Shown here piece after piece: positions 36,653 to 45,384 of a stretch of 64,000 bases of DNA. The position numbers were made by a program, and so were the translations under genes. The notes beneath the pieces are model-generated. The model saw nothing but the letters and a program-made list of their open reading frames with translations. It had not been told where the DNA came from and did not search any database. The number at the start of each line of letters is the position of its first letter. Positions within the stretch are counted from its first letter, which is position 1. This DNA is from Kibdelosporangium sp. MJ126-NF4 (GTDB lineage: Bacteria; Actinomycetota; Actinomycetes; Mycobacteriales; Pseudonocardiaceae), in contig NZ_CDME01000002.1 of the NCBI RefSeq assembly GCF_000826545.1, positions 2,179,187 to 2,243,186 of the forward strand. Direction: 5' to 3'.

Positions 36653-37255
36653 ATGCCCGCCGCGAACTCCCAGCCCCCACAGAGGGCGCACTCCGGCAAC
36701 CGACGTGACGAGGCCGCGCGTCTCGCCGTGCTGCACGCCGCCGACGATCTGCTCGTCGAGCACGGCTTCGGCGGGCTCACCGTCGAGTCGATCGCTCGCC
36801 GCGCGGGTGTGGCCAAGCAGACGATCTACCGCTGGTGGCCGTCGAAGGTCGAGATCCTCCTCGACACGCTCATCGAGGACAGTGCCAAGCGCATCCCTGT
36901 CCCCACCGACAGGCCGACAGCGAACAGCATCCGCGCCTACGTGCGTGGCTTCGCGCGATTCCTCACGCGCGACCCGGCGGGAAAGGTCCTGCTCGCACTG
37001 ATCGCCGAGGCGCAACACAATCCCGGCACGGCCACAAGCCTGCACCAGCGCTATCTGAATCCCCGCCGCGCACAGGAACGCGACATGCTCACACGCGGAA
37101 TCGAGGCCGGTGAGATCTCGCCCGGCCTCGGCCCCGACATCGTGCTGGACGCCATCGTCGGCCCGATCGTCTATCGCGCGCTGACGGGCGCGAGCATCCC
37201 CCGTGGACTGGTGGACGCCCTGTTCGACACCCTGGTGAACCCGAACCGACCGTGA
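36653..37255 (+). CDS. TetR-family transcriptional repressor
   Basis: This 200-residue protein has an N-terminal TetR helix-turn-helix (about 20-66; LTVESIARRAGVAKQTIYRWWPSK) and an all-helical C-terminal ligand domain. The chosen ATG gives a normal-length N-terminus; the longer frame upstream crosses the operator. No good SD is seen. It is divergent from the SDR gene, a common arrangement for a repressor and its target. Confidence 0.9.
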   Translation: MPAANSQPPQRAHSGNRRDEAARLAVLHAADDLLVEHGFGGLTVESIARRAGVAKQTIYRWWPSKVEILLDTLIEDSAKRIPVPTDRPTANSIRAYVRGFARFLTRDPAGKVLLALIAEAQHNPGTATSLHQRYLNPRRAQERDMLTRGIEAGEISPGLGPDIVLDAIVGPIVYRALTGASIPRGLVDALFDTLVNPNRP

Positions 37256-37267
37256 TGTCCGCCGGTA

Positions 37268-37945
37268 CTAACGGATCGCCGTGTCCTCGGCCGGACGGTC
37301 CGGTCGCGACGGAGACTTCCTCCCGCGCGCGGCGGACCGCCGGAGAATGATCTCGACAATGATCAGGTTGAGGATCCAGCCCAGCGTCTGGCCGATCGGG
37401 ATCATCGATGTCGCCTTCTCCCCGATCGCTCCGAGGCTGGCTCCACCAAAGGGAACCTGGACCAGCAGGAGCAGCGGAACGAGAATGCGCGACGTGACGG
37501 CGAGGAACGTCAGCGCGTAGTTGCGCATCATCCACGCCCGGTGGTTGGCGAAGTCGCGCCGACGAGCCGCCCGGTACGCGAGGAAAGCGGTGACCAGCCA
37601 CAGGACGGCCGCGGCGGTCAGGCCGATCTGCGTGATCAGGCGACCTGACCAGATGGCGACCGGGACCGTGGCCACCGCCGACGGCAGAACACCGGCGAGA
37701 AGGTAGATCCGGCCGAGCGTGCGGTGCAGCCGCCTGCGCGCCCGTATCTTCGGGATGAACTGCAGGGGACCGAGAACGAGCGCCACCGTGGCCGTGAAGA
37801 TGTGCACCACCAGCACGGAGTACTGCAGGCTGCTGTGCACCTCGAGGCGGCTGCTGTCGATGTCGAGGCTCAGGTACGGGTACGCGAGCACCAGACTGAA
37901 GACGACCGCGACGGCGAACAGCAGCCATGCCCTTTTTCTCCGCAT
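37268..37945 (-). CDS. DUF2306-type membrane protein
   Basis: This 225-residue protein has about six membrane segments and the DUF2306-like motifs RRLHRTLGRIYL and NHRAWMMRNYALTF, with conserved His and Arg near the membrane face. The chosen ATG is preceded by GGGAGGG at a suitable distance. The function of the family is not known; His/Arg placement recalls cytochrome-b-like membrane proteins. It ends 12 bases from the convergent TetR gene. A palindrome lies 73-100 bases upstream. Confidence 0.8.
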   Translation of the reverse strand: MRRKRAWLLFAVAVVFSLVLAYPYLSLDIDSSRLEVHSSLQYSVLVVHIFTATVALVLGPLQFIPKIRARRRLHRTLGRIYLLAGVLPSAVATVPVAIWSGRLITQIGLTAAAVLWLVTAFLAYRAARRRDFANHRAWMMRNYALTFLAVTSRILVPLLLLVQVPFGGASLGAIGEKATSMIPIGQTLGWILNLIIVEIILRRSAARGRKSPSRPDRPAEDTAIR

Positions 37946-38271
37946 ATCCCAACCCTCCCGCTGGCTCACCACCATGATCTCGCGGTGGGACCACGCGGTC
38001 GTCCGTCGCCGGGCGGCCGTGTACATACGTAATGTGACGTACACGAACGCATGCCGTGGGCGGTAGTCTGTGTCAGAGCCTGTTGGCGACGCGTGTCGGA
38101 CGAGCCTCGGATGAGACACCACGGTCCCGATGGCACTGTGCTGGCTACGCAACTCTGCGTAGAGCGACATACGTCCCTATACGGATGTCTTCTCAGCCTG
38201 TTCTCAGCAAGATGGTGACACGAAAGGGGCGCAGCGGCCTCCGTCAAACCATTGGCAACAAGGAGAATATG
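37946..38271. promoter_or_regulatory. Divergent control region with several palindromes
   Basis: This 326-base region lies between two divergent membrane-protein genes. It holds an inverted repeat CGTGTAC/GTACACG with a 14-base spacer (38018-38045), a small hairpin CTACGCA/TGCGTAG near 38145-38162, and an imperfect GACATACG/CGGATGTC pair overlapping a TATACG box near 38168-38192 that may be the -10 of the small plus-strand gene. No gene is seen. Confidence 0.5.
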
Positions 38272-38655
38272 ATGAGCAGTGGCTCGGTAATTCCGCGTCG
38301 AGCGCCTGTCTGGGGCGGACTGCTGCTCGGGGCCATCGGGATTTTCGTGCAGAAGGCAGGAGGCGTCAACTACGACGCCGTGCCCCCTGGCGCGATCATC
38401 TTCGTCGTCGGCGCGATCCTGGTGCTGGCCATGCCCTGGGCATGGGTGCCGGTGATCGGGGCCCTGATCAGCCTGTTCATGGTGATCGGATTCGTGCGGA
38501 GGCCGGATTCGCTGGCACGCCTCGGTGAGCCGGGTGAGTTCCTCGCCTTCCTCGGCACCTGGATCCAGGTGATCGGTGTGGTTCTGGCACTCGTGGCCGG
38601 AATCGGACTGACTGTCTCCGGGATGCGGGCAGGCAAGGCCAGCACCCAGAGCTGA
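38272..38655 (+). CDS. Small membrane protein of unknown function
   Basis: This 127-residue protein has four predicted hydrophobic segments (about 13-28, 40-55, 58-78 and 92-118) and a short polar C-terminus. Two adjacent ATGs are possible; the second has AAGGAG at six bases, the first at only three, so I chose the second. No family was recognised. Two hairpins follow about 80-170 bases downstream. Confidence 0.75.
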   Translation: MSSGSVIPRRAPVWGGLLLGAIGIFVQKAGGVNYDAVPPGAIIFVVGAILVLAMPWAWVPVIGALISLFMVIGFVRRPDSLARLGEPGEFLAFLGTWIQVIGVVLALVAGIGLTVSGMRAGKASTQS

Positions 38656-38734
38656 CGATCGGCCTGCGGGAAACAACCAGAAGAAAAGAAACCAGCCCAG
38701 TCGTGGCGGCGTCGCCCCACTGACGCCGTGCCGG

Positions 38735-38770
38735 AAAGCCTCCATCGACCCCAGCCTCGATGGAGGTTTT
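38735..38770 (+). terminator. Rho-independent-type terminator with U-run
   Basis: Stem CCTCCATCGA/TCGATGGAGG (38739-38748, 38757-38766) with an 8-base loop, extended by an AAAG/TTTT pairing on the outside, so the transcript ends in a U-run. It lies 80 bases after the small membrane-protein gene. Confidence 0.8.
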
Positions 38771-38796
38771 CTGCTGTCCTGCCCGGAAACCGCACC

Positions 38797-38823
38797 AGCC
38801 CGCACCCTGCCGGGGTGCGGGCT
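38797..38823 (+). terminator. Second, GC-only hairpin in tandem
   Basis: Perfect 11-base stem AGCCCGCACCC/GGGTGCGGGCT with a 5-base loop, 27 bases after the first terminator. It may be a back-up terminator or insulate the following GT2-GtrA gene. Confidence 0.7.
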
Positions 38824-39022
38824 TTCCCGCGTTCGCTGTCCCGTTGGCGGGAGGAAGGTTCCCGCTGTGCTGATGACCCGCGGCTCACGACGGTGGGATT
38901 GGCCGCGGCCAATGATCGTAGGGAACGTTGCGACCAGTCTCGCTGGGCCGCAACCCACCCACGACCTAGGTGAACACGGACATTTCCGAGCGTCCATCAG
39001 TCAACCGGCAGGGAGAGCGGCA

Positions 39023-40330
39023 ATGCAACGATCCGGCGGCGAGACGGTCATCCCGGACGACAAGGTGGCAGGCAACGGCTTCGCTCCCGTGGCCGCGAGC
39101 CCGCCGAAGAATCCACTGTGGACCACCACGGTGGACATCGTGATCCCGGTCCTCAACGAGGAACGGGTGCTGACCGGCACAGTCGAGGTGCTCCGCGGCC
39201 ATCTGCGCGACCACTTCCCGTACGACTGGACCATCACGATCATGGACAACGGCAGCACCGACGGCACCATGGACGTGGCGAACGGCCTGGCCGCGCAGGA
39301 TCCCCGGGTGCGGGTGCGACACCTGGACCTCCCTGGCCGCGGCCGGGCACTGCGCTACGCGTGGGGCCTCAGCGACGCCGACATCGTGATGTACATGGAC
39401 GCGGACCTGTCCACCGGCCTGGACGCCCTGGTGCCGCTGGTGACCAGCCTCGCCACCGGGCACGCCGACATCGCGATCGGTTCCCGCCACGCACCGGGCG
39501 CGCAGATCGTGCGCTGTATCAAGCGTGAGTTCACCTCGCGCACCTACAACGCGTTGATCCGCCTCACCCACGGCGCCCGGTTCAAGGACGCGCAGTGCGG
39601 GTTCAAGGCGGCCCGTCGCGAGGTCATCCGCCCGATGCTGCAACACATCCACGACGACGGCTGGTTCTTCGACACCGAACTCCTGCTGCTGGCCGAGCAC
39701 AACGGACTGCGGATCCAGGAGGTCCCGGTCGACTGGCTGGAGGACGTGGACACCCGGGTCGACGTGACCAGCACCGCCTGGCACGACATCCGCGGCCTGC
39801 TCAGGATGATCCGCACCAAGGCAGCGGGCCGGGCACAGATCACCGGCCTGCCCCACCGGCCGCAGCCACAGCCGCAGCACCCGGACCCGGTGCTCGGCCG
39901 CCAGGAGAACCCGCTTGTCTCGCAACTGCTTTCGTTCGCCGTGGTCGGCACTCTCTCCCTGGGAGTCCACCTTGGCCTGTACACGGTGCTGCGGGAATGG
40001 TTGCCGCTGCTGCCCGCGAACCTCGGCGCGCTGGTGATCGCCACCCTGTTCAACACGGAGGCGAACCGGCGCTTCACCTTCGCCGCACGCCACCAGCGCA
40101 CCGGACAGGTGCACTTCCAGGGACTCATCGTGTTCGGCCTGTACTACGCCTTCACGTCGGGTGCCCTGCTGTGGCTGCAGATGGCCGTTCCGGACGCGTC
40201 CCGGGCACTGGAACTCGCGGTGCTGGGCAGTTCGTCGGTCATCGGGTCGGCTGGCCGGTTCCTGTTGCTGCGCAACTGGGTCTTCCGGCGCAAGGGACTG
40301 AAGGCCCGTGCACTGGGTCAGACATCGTGA
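39023..40330 (+). CDS. GT2 polyprenyl-phosphate sugar synthase fused to GtrA-type membrane domain, second copy
   Basis: This 435-residue protein matches the protein at 25826-27076 along its length: GT2 domain (about 32-285; IVIPVLNE, MDNGSTDGT, DADLSTGLD, CGFKAAR) and four-segment GtrA domain (about 300-425; FNTEANRRFTF, VHFQGLIVFGLYYAFTS). Chosen ATG has GGGAGA seven bases upstream. Here it is followed, with a possible 4-base overlap, by a PIG-L deacetylase rather than by GT39. A GT39 paralogue lies 2.7 kb away in the opposite direction. Confidence 0.88.
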   Translation: MQRSGGETVIPDDKVAGNGFAPVAASPPKNPLWTTTVDIVIPVLNEERVLTGTVEVLRGHLRDHFPYDWTITIMDNGSTDGTMDVANGLAAQDPRVRVRHLDLPGRGRALRYAWGLSDADIVMYMDADLSTGLDALVPLVTSLATGHADIAIGSRHAPGAQIVRCIKREFTSRTYNALIRLTHGARFKDAQCGFKAARREVIRPMLQHIHDDGWFFDTELLLLAEHNGLRIQEVPVDWLEDVDTRVDVTSTAWHDIRGLLRMIRTKAAGRAQITGLPHRPQPQPQHPDPVLGRQENPLVSQLLSFAVVGTLSLGVHLGLYTVLREWLPLLPANLGALVIATLFNTEANRRFTFAARHQRTGQVHFQGLIVFGLYYAFTSGALLWLQMAVPDASRALELAVLGSSSVIGSAGRFLLLRNWVFRRKGLKARALGQTS

Positions 40331-40344
40331 GACGGACGGACATC

Positions 40345-41010
40345 ATGGGACGACCGGTCGCGATGGCGGTCTTCGCCCATCCAGACGACGCTGAGCTCGC
40401 CTGTTTCGGCACCTTGGCCGCGCTTCGCGAGCAGGGCTACGCGTTGTGCGCGCTGTCGCTCACCGACGGGCGCAACAGCAACGCCGAGCAGTCCCACCTG
40501 CGGCCCAAGGAAGCCAGGATGGCTGCCGAGATCGTCGGCAGCGAGCTCATCATGGAGAACTTCGAGGACGGCTGCCTGGCTCCGAACCGGGAGGTGTTCA
40601 GCCGGATCGAGGCGCACATCCGGCGTGTCCGGCCCTCGATCGTGCTCACGCACTATCCCGGCGACCGGGAACACCAGGACCACCAGGTGGTCGGCAGGAT
40701 CACCACCACGGTGGCGCACCGGTCGAGCGACATCGGGCTCGTCCTCCAGGGTGAACCGCCGGTGCTCGTCGACTCGTTCACGCCCCAGCTCTACAGCGAC
40801 ATCACCGACTTCATGGAGCCGAAGCTGGAGGCCATCGGCTGCTACAAGTCCGAGGCGGGCAAACCGTTCATGAGCAGGGAACTGGTGATGACCAGGGGCA
40901 AGTGGTGGGCGCACCAGGCGGGGGCGTACAGCGACGGCGAGAAACCCCGCTTCTACGAGGCGTTCGTCGTCACCAAGGCCGTCCTGCCCCTGCCGCGCCT
41001 GTCCCGCTAG
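40345..41010 (+). CDS. PIG-L/LmbE-family zinc-dependent N-acetylglucosamine deacetylase
   Basis: This 221-residue protein has the family motif AHPDDAELACFG near the N-terminus and the second metal-site motif HYPGDREHQDHQ. Members deacetylate GlcNAc-phosphatidylinositol, GlcNAc-inositol (MshB) or antibiotic sugars. A GTG at 40327 that overlaps the GT2-GtrA stop is an alternative start, adding six residues. Coupling to the GT2-GtrA gene suggests it deacetylates an amino sugar on a polyprenyl or envelope glycan. Confidence 0.87.
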   Translation: MGRPVAMAVFAHPDDAELACFGTLAALREQGYALCALSLTDGRNSNAEQSHLRPKEARMAAEIVGSELIMENFEDGCLAPNREVFSRIEAHIRRVRPSIVLTHYPGDREHQDHQVVGRITTTVAHRSSDIGLVLQGEPPVLVDSFTPQLYSDITDFMEPKLEAIGCYKSEAGKPFMSRELVMTRGKWWAHQAGAYSDGEKPRFYEAFVVTKAVLPLPRLSR

Positions 41011-41048
41011 CGCGGTCACACGGGCGGGATTGTCATAAGGTTTCCGAC

Positions 41049-42227
41049 ATGCGTATCGACGGGCTTCGGTCGGTCACGTCGTGGACCGATCTGGGTCTCG
41101 CGGCGGGGCTCGCTGGCTGCCTCGTCGTGGGTACCGTCATCGCCGCGCCGGAACGGAGCGACCGGTTCGCCGAGCTGGATTTCTGGGCGTTCTCGCTTGT
41201 GGTGATCGCTGCCTTCGCGGCGGTGGCGGTACGCCGGACGGCGCCGGTATGGGGCCTGGCGGGCGCGATGCTGAGCGTCAGCGCCTATCTGCTGGCCGGA
41301 TACCCCTACGGTCCGGTGGAACTGTGCATGGTGATCGCGATGTTCGCGGTCGCGAGGCGGCGGGAGTTGCGGGTGTCCGCCCTGACCTGCGGCCTGGCCG
41401 CGGTCGGGGCGTCCGTGACGATGCTGGTGCGGCTCGGTCCCGAAACCGGTGAACCCGTGCTGTTCGCGGTGGCCTGGACGAGCTGGATCGTGCTGCCGTG
41501 GTCGCTGGGCGCGCTGGCGCACGTCCGGGCGGTGGTCAGGGAACGGGCGCGCCAGGACCTGGTGGCCAGGGTCGCGCTCGAGGAGCGGATGCGGATCGCC
41601 GCCGAGGTGCACGACGTCGCCGGGCACGGTTTCGCCGTGGTCGCCATGCAGGCGGGTGTCGCGTTGCTGGTCTTCGACGAGCAGCCGGACCAGGCACGCA
41701 AGTCCCTTGAGGCGATCCAGGCCACCAGCGTCCGGTCGTTGACGGAGTTGCGGGGCATGCTGGACACGTTCCACTCGGGTCAGGCGAGCGACCCCACCGG
41801 CACCCCGGACCACGCGGTGGGCGACGTCGGACTGGCCGGTCTCGACGAGCTCGTCGACCAGGTCCGCACCGGTGGCCTGCCGGTGCAGGTCGAGATGGAG
41901 AACATGGACTTGGCGCTGGCCAAGGACATCGACGTGGTGGTCTACCGGGTGGTGCAGGAATCGCTGACCAACGTGCTGCGGCACGCGGGCCCGGCGAAGG
42001 CGGGCGTTCGGCTGGCCCGCGCCGACGGCGAACTGGTGGTGGAGGTCCTCGACGACGGGCGGGGCCGGACCGGTGCCGAGCCGTCCGTGTCGCAAGGCCT
42101 GGGATGCGGGCTGGCCGGGATGCGCGACCGGGTGGAGGCGGTCGGTGGCCGGTTCCACGCGGGGCCGCGCGAAGGCGGCGGCTTCCAGGTGGTTGCTCAC
42201 CTGCCGCTCGTCGGACGCACGCGCTGA
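41049..42227 (+). CDS. Orphan NarL-partner-type sensor histidine kinase
   Basis: This 392-residue kinase has five to six membrane segments in the first about 150 residues, then a HisKA_3 dimerisation domain with ERMRIAAEVHDVAGHG (His phospho-acceptor) and a HATPase with ESLTNVLRHA and GCGLAGMRDRVEAVGG. These kinases normally act with a LuxR-type response regulator, which is not encoded next to it; the following DNA contains gene remnants, so the partner may have been lost or lies elsewhere. Confidence 0.9.
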   Translation: MRIDGLRSVTSWTDLGLAAGLAGCLVVGTVIAAPERSDRFAELDFWAFSLVVIAAFAAVAVRRTAPVWGLAGAMLSVSAYLLAGYPYGPVELCMVIAMFAVARRRELRVSALTCGLAAVGASVTMLVRLGPETGEPVLFAVAWTSWIVLPWSLGALAHVRAVVRERARQDLVARVALEERMRIAAEVHDVAGHGFAVVAMQAGVALLVFDEQPDQARKSLEAIQATSVRSLTELRGMLDTFHSGQASDPTGTPDHAVGDVGLAGLDELVDQVRTGGLPVQVEMENMDLALAKDIDVVVYRVVQESLTNVLRHAGPAKAGVRLARADGELVVEVLDDGRGRTGAEPSVSQGLGCGLAGMRDRVEAVGGRFHAGPREGGGFQVVAHLPLVGRTR

Positions 42228-42252
42228 TCACTCCGGATCCGGGCGCGACCTG

Positions 42253-42492
42253 ATGCGGGACGGACGGGGCATCGCGCTCGACGTCAGCGTCGACCAGTGC
42301 CTGCACGGTTCGGCGATGCGCTGGCCGAGCCGCATTCGGCACGTCGCGGGGACGGCGAGGAACGACCTCGGACTGGGAGCAGTCCTTGTCCGGCCGGACG
42401 GCATCGTCGTCTGGGCCGCTGATCACGCCCCTGACCGCGCGGCGTTCGAGCAGGCCGCCTGCCAGTGGTTCGGCGGCCCGGCAAGTCGCTGA
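42253..42492 (+). pseudogene. C-terminal remnant of an FAD-dependent aromatic monooxygenase
   Basis: The 79 residues from ATG 42253 match only the thioredoxin-like tail of PheA/TdtB-type FAD hydroxylases: a GRGIALD block, then GLGAVLVRPDGIVVWAAD, then a closing Cys-Gln-Trp-Phe-Gly helix. The FAD-binding and substrate domains (about 400 residues) are missing and the preceding gene is intact, so this is a truncated remnant rather than a frameshift. Confidence 0.65.
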
Positions 42493-42961
42493 CTTTCTTG
42501 CCCGGTGGCAGACGGACGTGCTCGACGCGCGCCCGGACGTGGTGTCGGTCCTCGTCGGTATCAACGATGTCGGCTGGCACTCGTACGACCCGGACGGTTA
42601 CGTGATCCCCGCGGAGGAGTACGCGGCGGGCTACCGGCGTCTGCTCGCGCCCCTCGCCGACAGCGGTGCCGAGCTGATCCTGATCGAACCGTTCCTGTTG
42701 CCGATTCGCGGCACTGTCGAGGTCGGCGACGTGCGTCTCGGCGCGGACGTGCGGAAGAAGTGGCGCGCCGACCTGGACCCGAAGATCCAGGTCGTGCGGG
42801 AGCTCGCCGACGAGTACGGCGCGCACCTGCTCGCCGCCGACGGCATGTTCGCCGAACTCGCCGCCACGACCGGACCGGAGTACTGGGCCGAGGACGGCGT
42901 ACACCCGACACCGGCCGGTCACGCCGCACTCACTGAGGCCTGGCTGCGCCTGGTCGGGTGA
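42479..42961 (+). pseudogene. SGNH/GDSL hydrolase lacking its N-terminal catalytic block
   Basis: From about 42479 the frame matches the rhamnogalacturonan-acetylesterase-like SGNH family: VADFLARWQTDVL, the block III Asn in VGINDVGW and the closing block V DGVHPTPAGH (Asp, His). The N-terminal GDS block with the nucleophilic Ser is absent and no ATG/GTG with SD opens this frame, so it is not expected to be active. It begins inside the last codons of the monooxygenase remnant in another frame, marking a deletion or recombination junction. Confidence 0.7.
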
Positions 42962-42973
42962 GGCGCTGGTGCC

Positions 42974-43010
42974 CAGCCCGGCCGAGGTGCGGACGCACTC
43001 GGCCGGGCTG
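42974..43010. terminator. Strong hairpin between SGNH remnant and convergent GT39 gene
   Basis: Perfect 13-base arms (42974-42986 and 42998-43010; core AGCCCGGCCGAG) with an 11-base loop. It lies 4 bases beyond the GT39 stop on the minus strand and 13 bases after the remnant. Confidence 0.85.
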
Positions 43011-43014
43011 AGGG

Positions 43015-45093
43015 TCACTTGCGCACGCAGTTGTAGAGCGTGTCGGCGCTACTGCCGAGGAAGTTGGGAATCCTGAGCTTGGCCGCGCCCGGGTCGGCCG
43101 TGCCACCGTAGGCGCTCGCGGGCACGACGCTGCAGTGCTGTTGCACCCACTTCGTCCGTTCGGTCCCGCCGGGACCGAACGGCCCGATGGACATCTTGAC
43201 GTCGCTGTAACCGAAGACGAAGGCCAACCGGCCGTCCCGCTGCCACTGGTCCAGCTCGTTCGGCATGGGCACCGGGTCCCTGCCGACGAATCCACCCATG
43301 CCGACCACCGTGGCGTCGCTGTTGATGATGTAGGTGGACGCCGCGACCGAGCCGCCTTCGAAGGCGAGCGAGATCTCGGCGCCGCCGTCGTTGCGCCGGA
43401 CGTAGTCGAGCATGCGCTGTTGCTCGGCGGACAGGTCGGCGGCCCCGATCCGGCGCCCGCTCGGCAGTTCACCGGTTTTCATGATCGTCATCACCTGCGG
43501 CCCGCTCGGCATTCCCGGCGCGCCACCCATGTTGACGGCGGGCAGTGGGCCCGCGGTGAAGGTGTCACCAGTGGCCAGAGCCCGGCCCGAGGTCAGCGCG
43601 GTAATGGTCGACCACGCCGCCGGGGCAAGCATCACCGCGACCACTCCCACGGCACCGGCCATCCGCCGAGAGGAGTCCGGGCCTCGCCTGGCCGCGAGCA
43701 GGCCGAGCACCGCGACCGCGGCGAGCGCCACGACCGCGTAGCGAAGCCAACCGTGCCACGAGGTGTCCCGCGCGATCACCACCCAGGCCCACACCGCGGT
43801 GAGCGTGATCGCGGCAGGCAGCAAAAGCCACCCGGTGCCGGACGGTTCCCGGTACTGCCGCCACATGACCACCAGCCCGGCGCCGCTCAGCGCGGCGATC
43901 GCCGGTGCCAGCAGGATGGTGTAGTACGGCAGGGCGACTTCCTGGTAGCTGAACACGGCCATGACCACCAGCAGCCAGCCGCCCCACAGCAACCACCCCG
44001 CGCGGTAGGAGCGGTCCACACTCGGCCGGGACACGTCCGCCGCAGGAGGCGCCGAACGTCGGCGCGCCCCTGCCACCACCGCGACCAGCAACGCGCACAG
44101 CGCCAACGGGATCAGCCAGCTGATCTGCCCACCGTTCTGCGGGCCGAACATGCGCAACAGGCCCGCCTCCCCACCGGCGACAGCGTTGCCGCCCCCGCCA
44201 GTGGACTGACCGAAAAGCATGCCGAAGCCGTTGTAGCCGATGACCAGGTCCCAGACGGTCCCGTCCTCGCTACCGCCGATGAACGGCTTCGTGCCCGGCC
44301 AGAACTCGGTGAGCGCGACCCACCACAGTGAACTGGCGAGCAACACCCCCGCTGCGACAGCGAGGTCACCCAGCCGACGACGCCAGGAGGTGTCACGGCC
44401 GACCAGGTAGGCCAGCACGAGAGCAGGCAGGAGCATCCACGCGGCGAGCATCTTGGTCAGGAACCCGCAGCCGATCCAGAACGCGGCCTGCGCCAACCAT
44501 TTCGTGGCACTCCGCGAGGAGATACCCGTCTCCACGGCCCTGGTGACCGCGTAGGCAGCGGCCACCCCCAGCAGGGTGAGCAGGGTGTCGGGGAGGTTCG
44601 AGCGGTTGACCGTGACCGCCACCGGAGTGAGAGCCAACGCCAGCGCGGCCAGCAGCGCGGCGTTCTCGCCCGCCCACCTGCGGACCGTGCGGTGCAACAG
44701 GAACACCGCCGCACACGCCTCGATGACCTGGGGAAGCAGCAACGCCCAGCCGTGGAAACCGAAGATCCAGGTGGAGAGCACCTGTGGCCACAACCCCATC
44801 GGCGGTTTGTCCACAGTGATCACACCGGCGGGGTCGAACGAGCCGAAGACGAAGTTGGTGAAGTCCCCGGCCATCGACTTGACCGCGGACGCGTAGAAGG
44901 AGTTGCTCCAGCCTGTCGACGCGATGCCCCAGACGTCCACCAGCAGCGTCAGCAGCAGGATCGCGACCAGCGCGAACCGTTGACGGCCCGCCGGTCCGGC
45001 GGCTGCCGGGCGGGTCGCTGCGCGCCGGCCAGGCGGACCGGTCGTCGATTCCGTCGAATCCGTCGAATCGGCGGAGCGCACGGTCTCGGTCAT
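43015..45093 (-). CDS. GT39-family membrane glycosyltransferase, second copy
   Basis: This 692-residue protein is a paralogue of the one at 23805-25829, sharing the VDKPPMGLWPQ motif, the order of membrane segments, the Gly-rich external loop (shorter here) and the exported C-terminal domain (about 535-692) with a QQRMLDYVR segment. A Ser/Thr/Pro/Arg-rich cytoplasmic N-terminus of about 38 residues is added. It would use a polyprenyl-phosphate sugar, perhaps the product of the GT2-GtrA protein at 39023-40330. It has its own promoter in the 291-base divergent gap. Confidence 0.88.
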   Translation of the reverse strand: MTETVRSADSTDSTESTTGPPGRRAATRPAAAGPAGRQRFALVAILLLTLLVDVWGIASTGWSNSFYASAVKSMAGDFTNFVFGSFDPAGVITVDKPPMGLWPQVLSTWIFGFHGWALLLPQVIEACAAVFLLHRTVRRWAGENAALLAALALALTPVAVTVNRSNLPDTLLTLLGVAAAYAVTRAVETGISSRSATKWLAQAAFWIGCGFLTKMLAAWMLLPALVLAYLVGRDTSWRRRLGDLAVAAGVLLASSLWWVALTEFWPGTKPFIGGSEDGTVWDLVIGYNGFGMLFGQSTGGGGNAVAGGEAGLLRMFGPQNGGQISWLIPLALCALLVAVVAGARRRSAPPAADVSRPSVDRSYRAGWLLWGGWLLVVMAVFSYQEVALPYYTILLAPAIAALSGAGLVVMWRQYREPSGTGWLLLPAAITLTAVWAWVVIARDTSWHGWLRYAVVALAAVAVLGLLAARRGPDSSRRMAGAVGVVAVMLAPAAWSTITALTSGRALATGDTFTAGPLPAVNMGGAPGMPSGPQVMTIMKTGELPSGRRIGAADLSAEQQRMLDYVRRNDGGAEISLAFEGGSVAASTYIINSDATVVGMGGFVGRDPVPMPNELDQWQRDGRLAFVFGYSDVKMSIGPFGPGGTERTKWVQQHCSVVPASAYGGTADPGAAKLRIPNFLGSSADTLYNCVRK

Positions 45094-45150
45094 GGCGCTG
45101 CCTTCCTGTGAGGGGTGGTCAACGGCGGCCGCCCGAGTCGCGTGTCATCG

Positions 45151-45334
45151 TGGGAACGTGTCCCAGCTCGGCCTCGGGTCGCCGATGCCAAGCGTGGCCT
45201 GGCGACATCCCATGGTCATGAGTTTCCCGTCCCGCCTTGGCTGGGACGTGGTCGTCGTCCCGACCTGCGCGATAACAGCGCGGTGGGAACATTTCCCAGC
45301 CACCGCGGTGCGATAGTCACCAGCGCGGTGGGAA
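45151..45334. promoter_or_regulatory. Cluster of TGGGAA-type palindromes in a divergent promoter region
   Basis: The gap between the GT39 and beta-propeller genes holds two symmetric sites, TGGGAACGTGTCCCA (45151-45165) and TGGGAACATTTCCCA (45284-45298), and a 14-base direct repeat CAGCGCGGTGGGAA at 45276-45289 and 45321-45334. Repeated half-sites of one sequence suggest binding of a dimeric regulator at both promoters. Confidence 0.55.
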
Positions 45335-45384
45335 AGTGGACTGCCTTGTGGACACGGTGGAATTCGCGTTGCGAAGCTCCCAGC

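Larger units (their letters stand above)
38656..39022. other. 367-base intergenic region holding two tandem terminators
   Basis: Besides the two hairpins listed separately, the right part (38825-39022) has no gene I can support; it should contain the promoter of the GT2-GtrA gene. A weak open frame runs in from 38867 but lacks an SD and coding bias before the ATG at 39023. Confidence 0.5.

Noticed and set aside
42386..42961. SGNH frame taken as an intact small gene
   Set aside because: Only a TTG opens it, the first 30 residues are the other-frame reading of a monooxygenase tail, and the Ser nucleophile block is absent.
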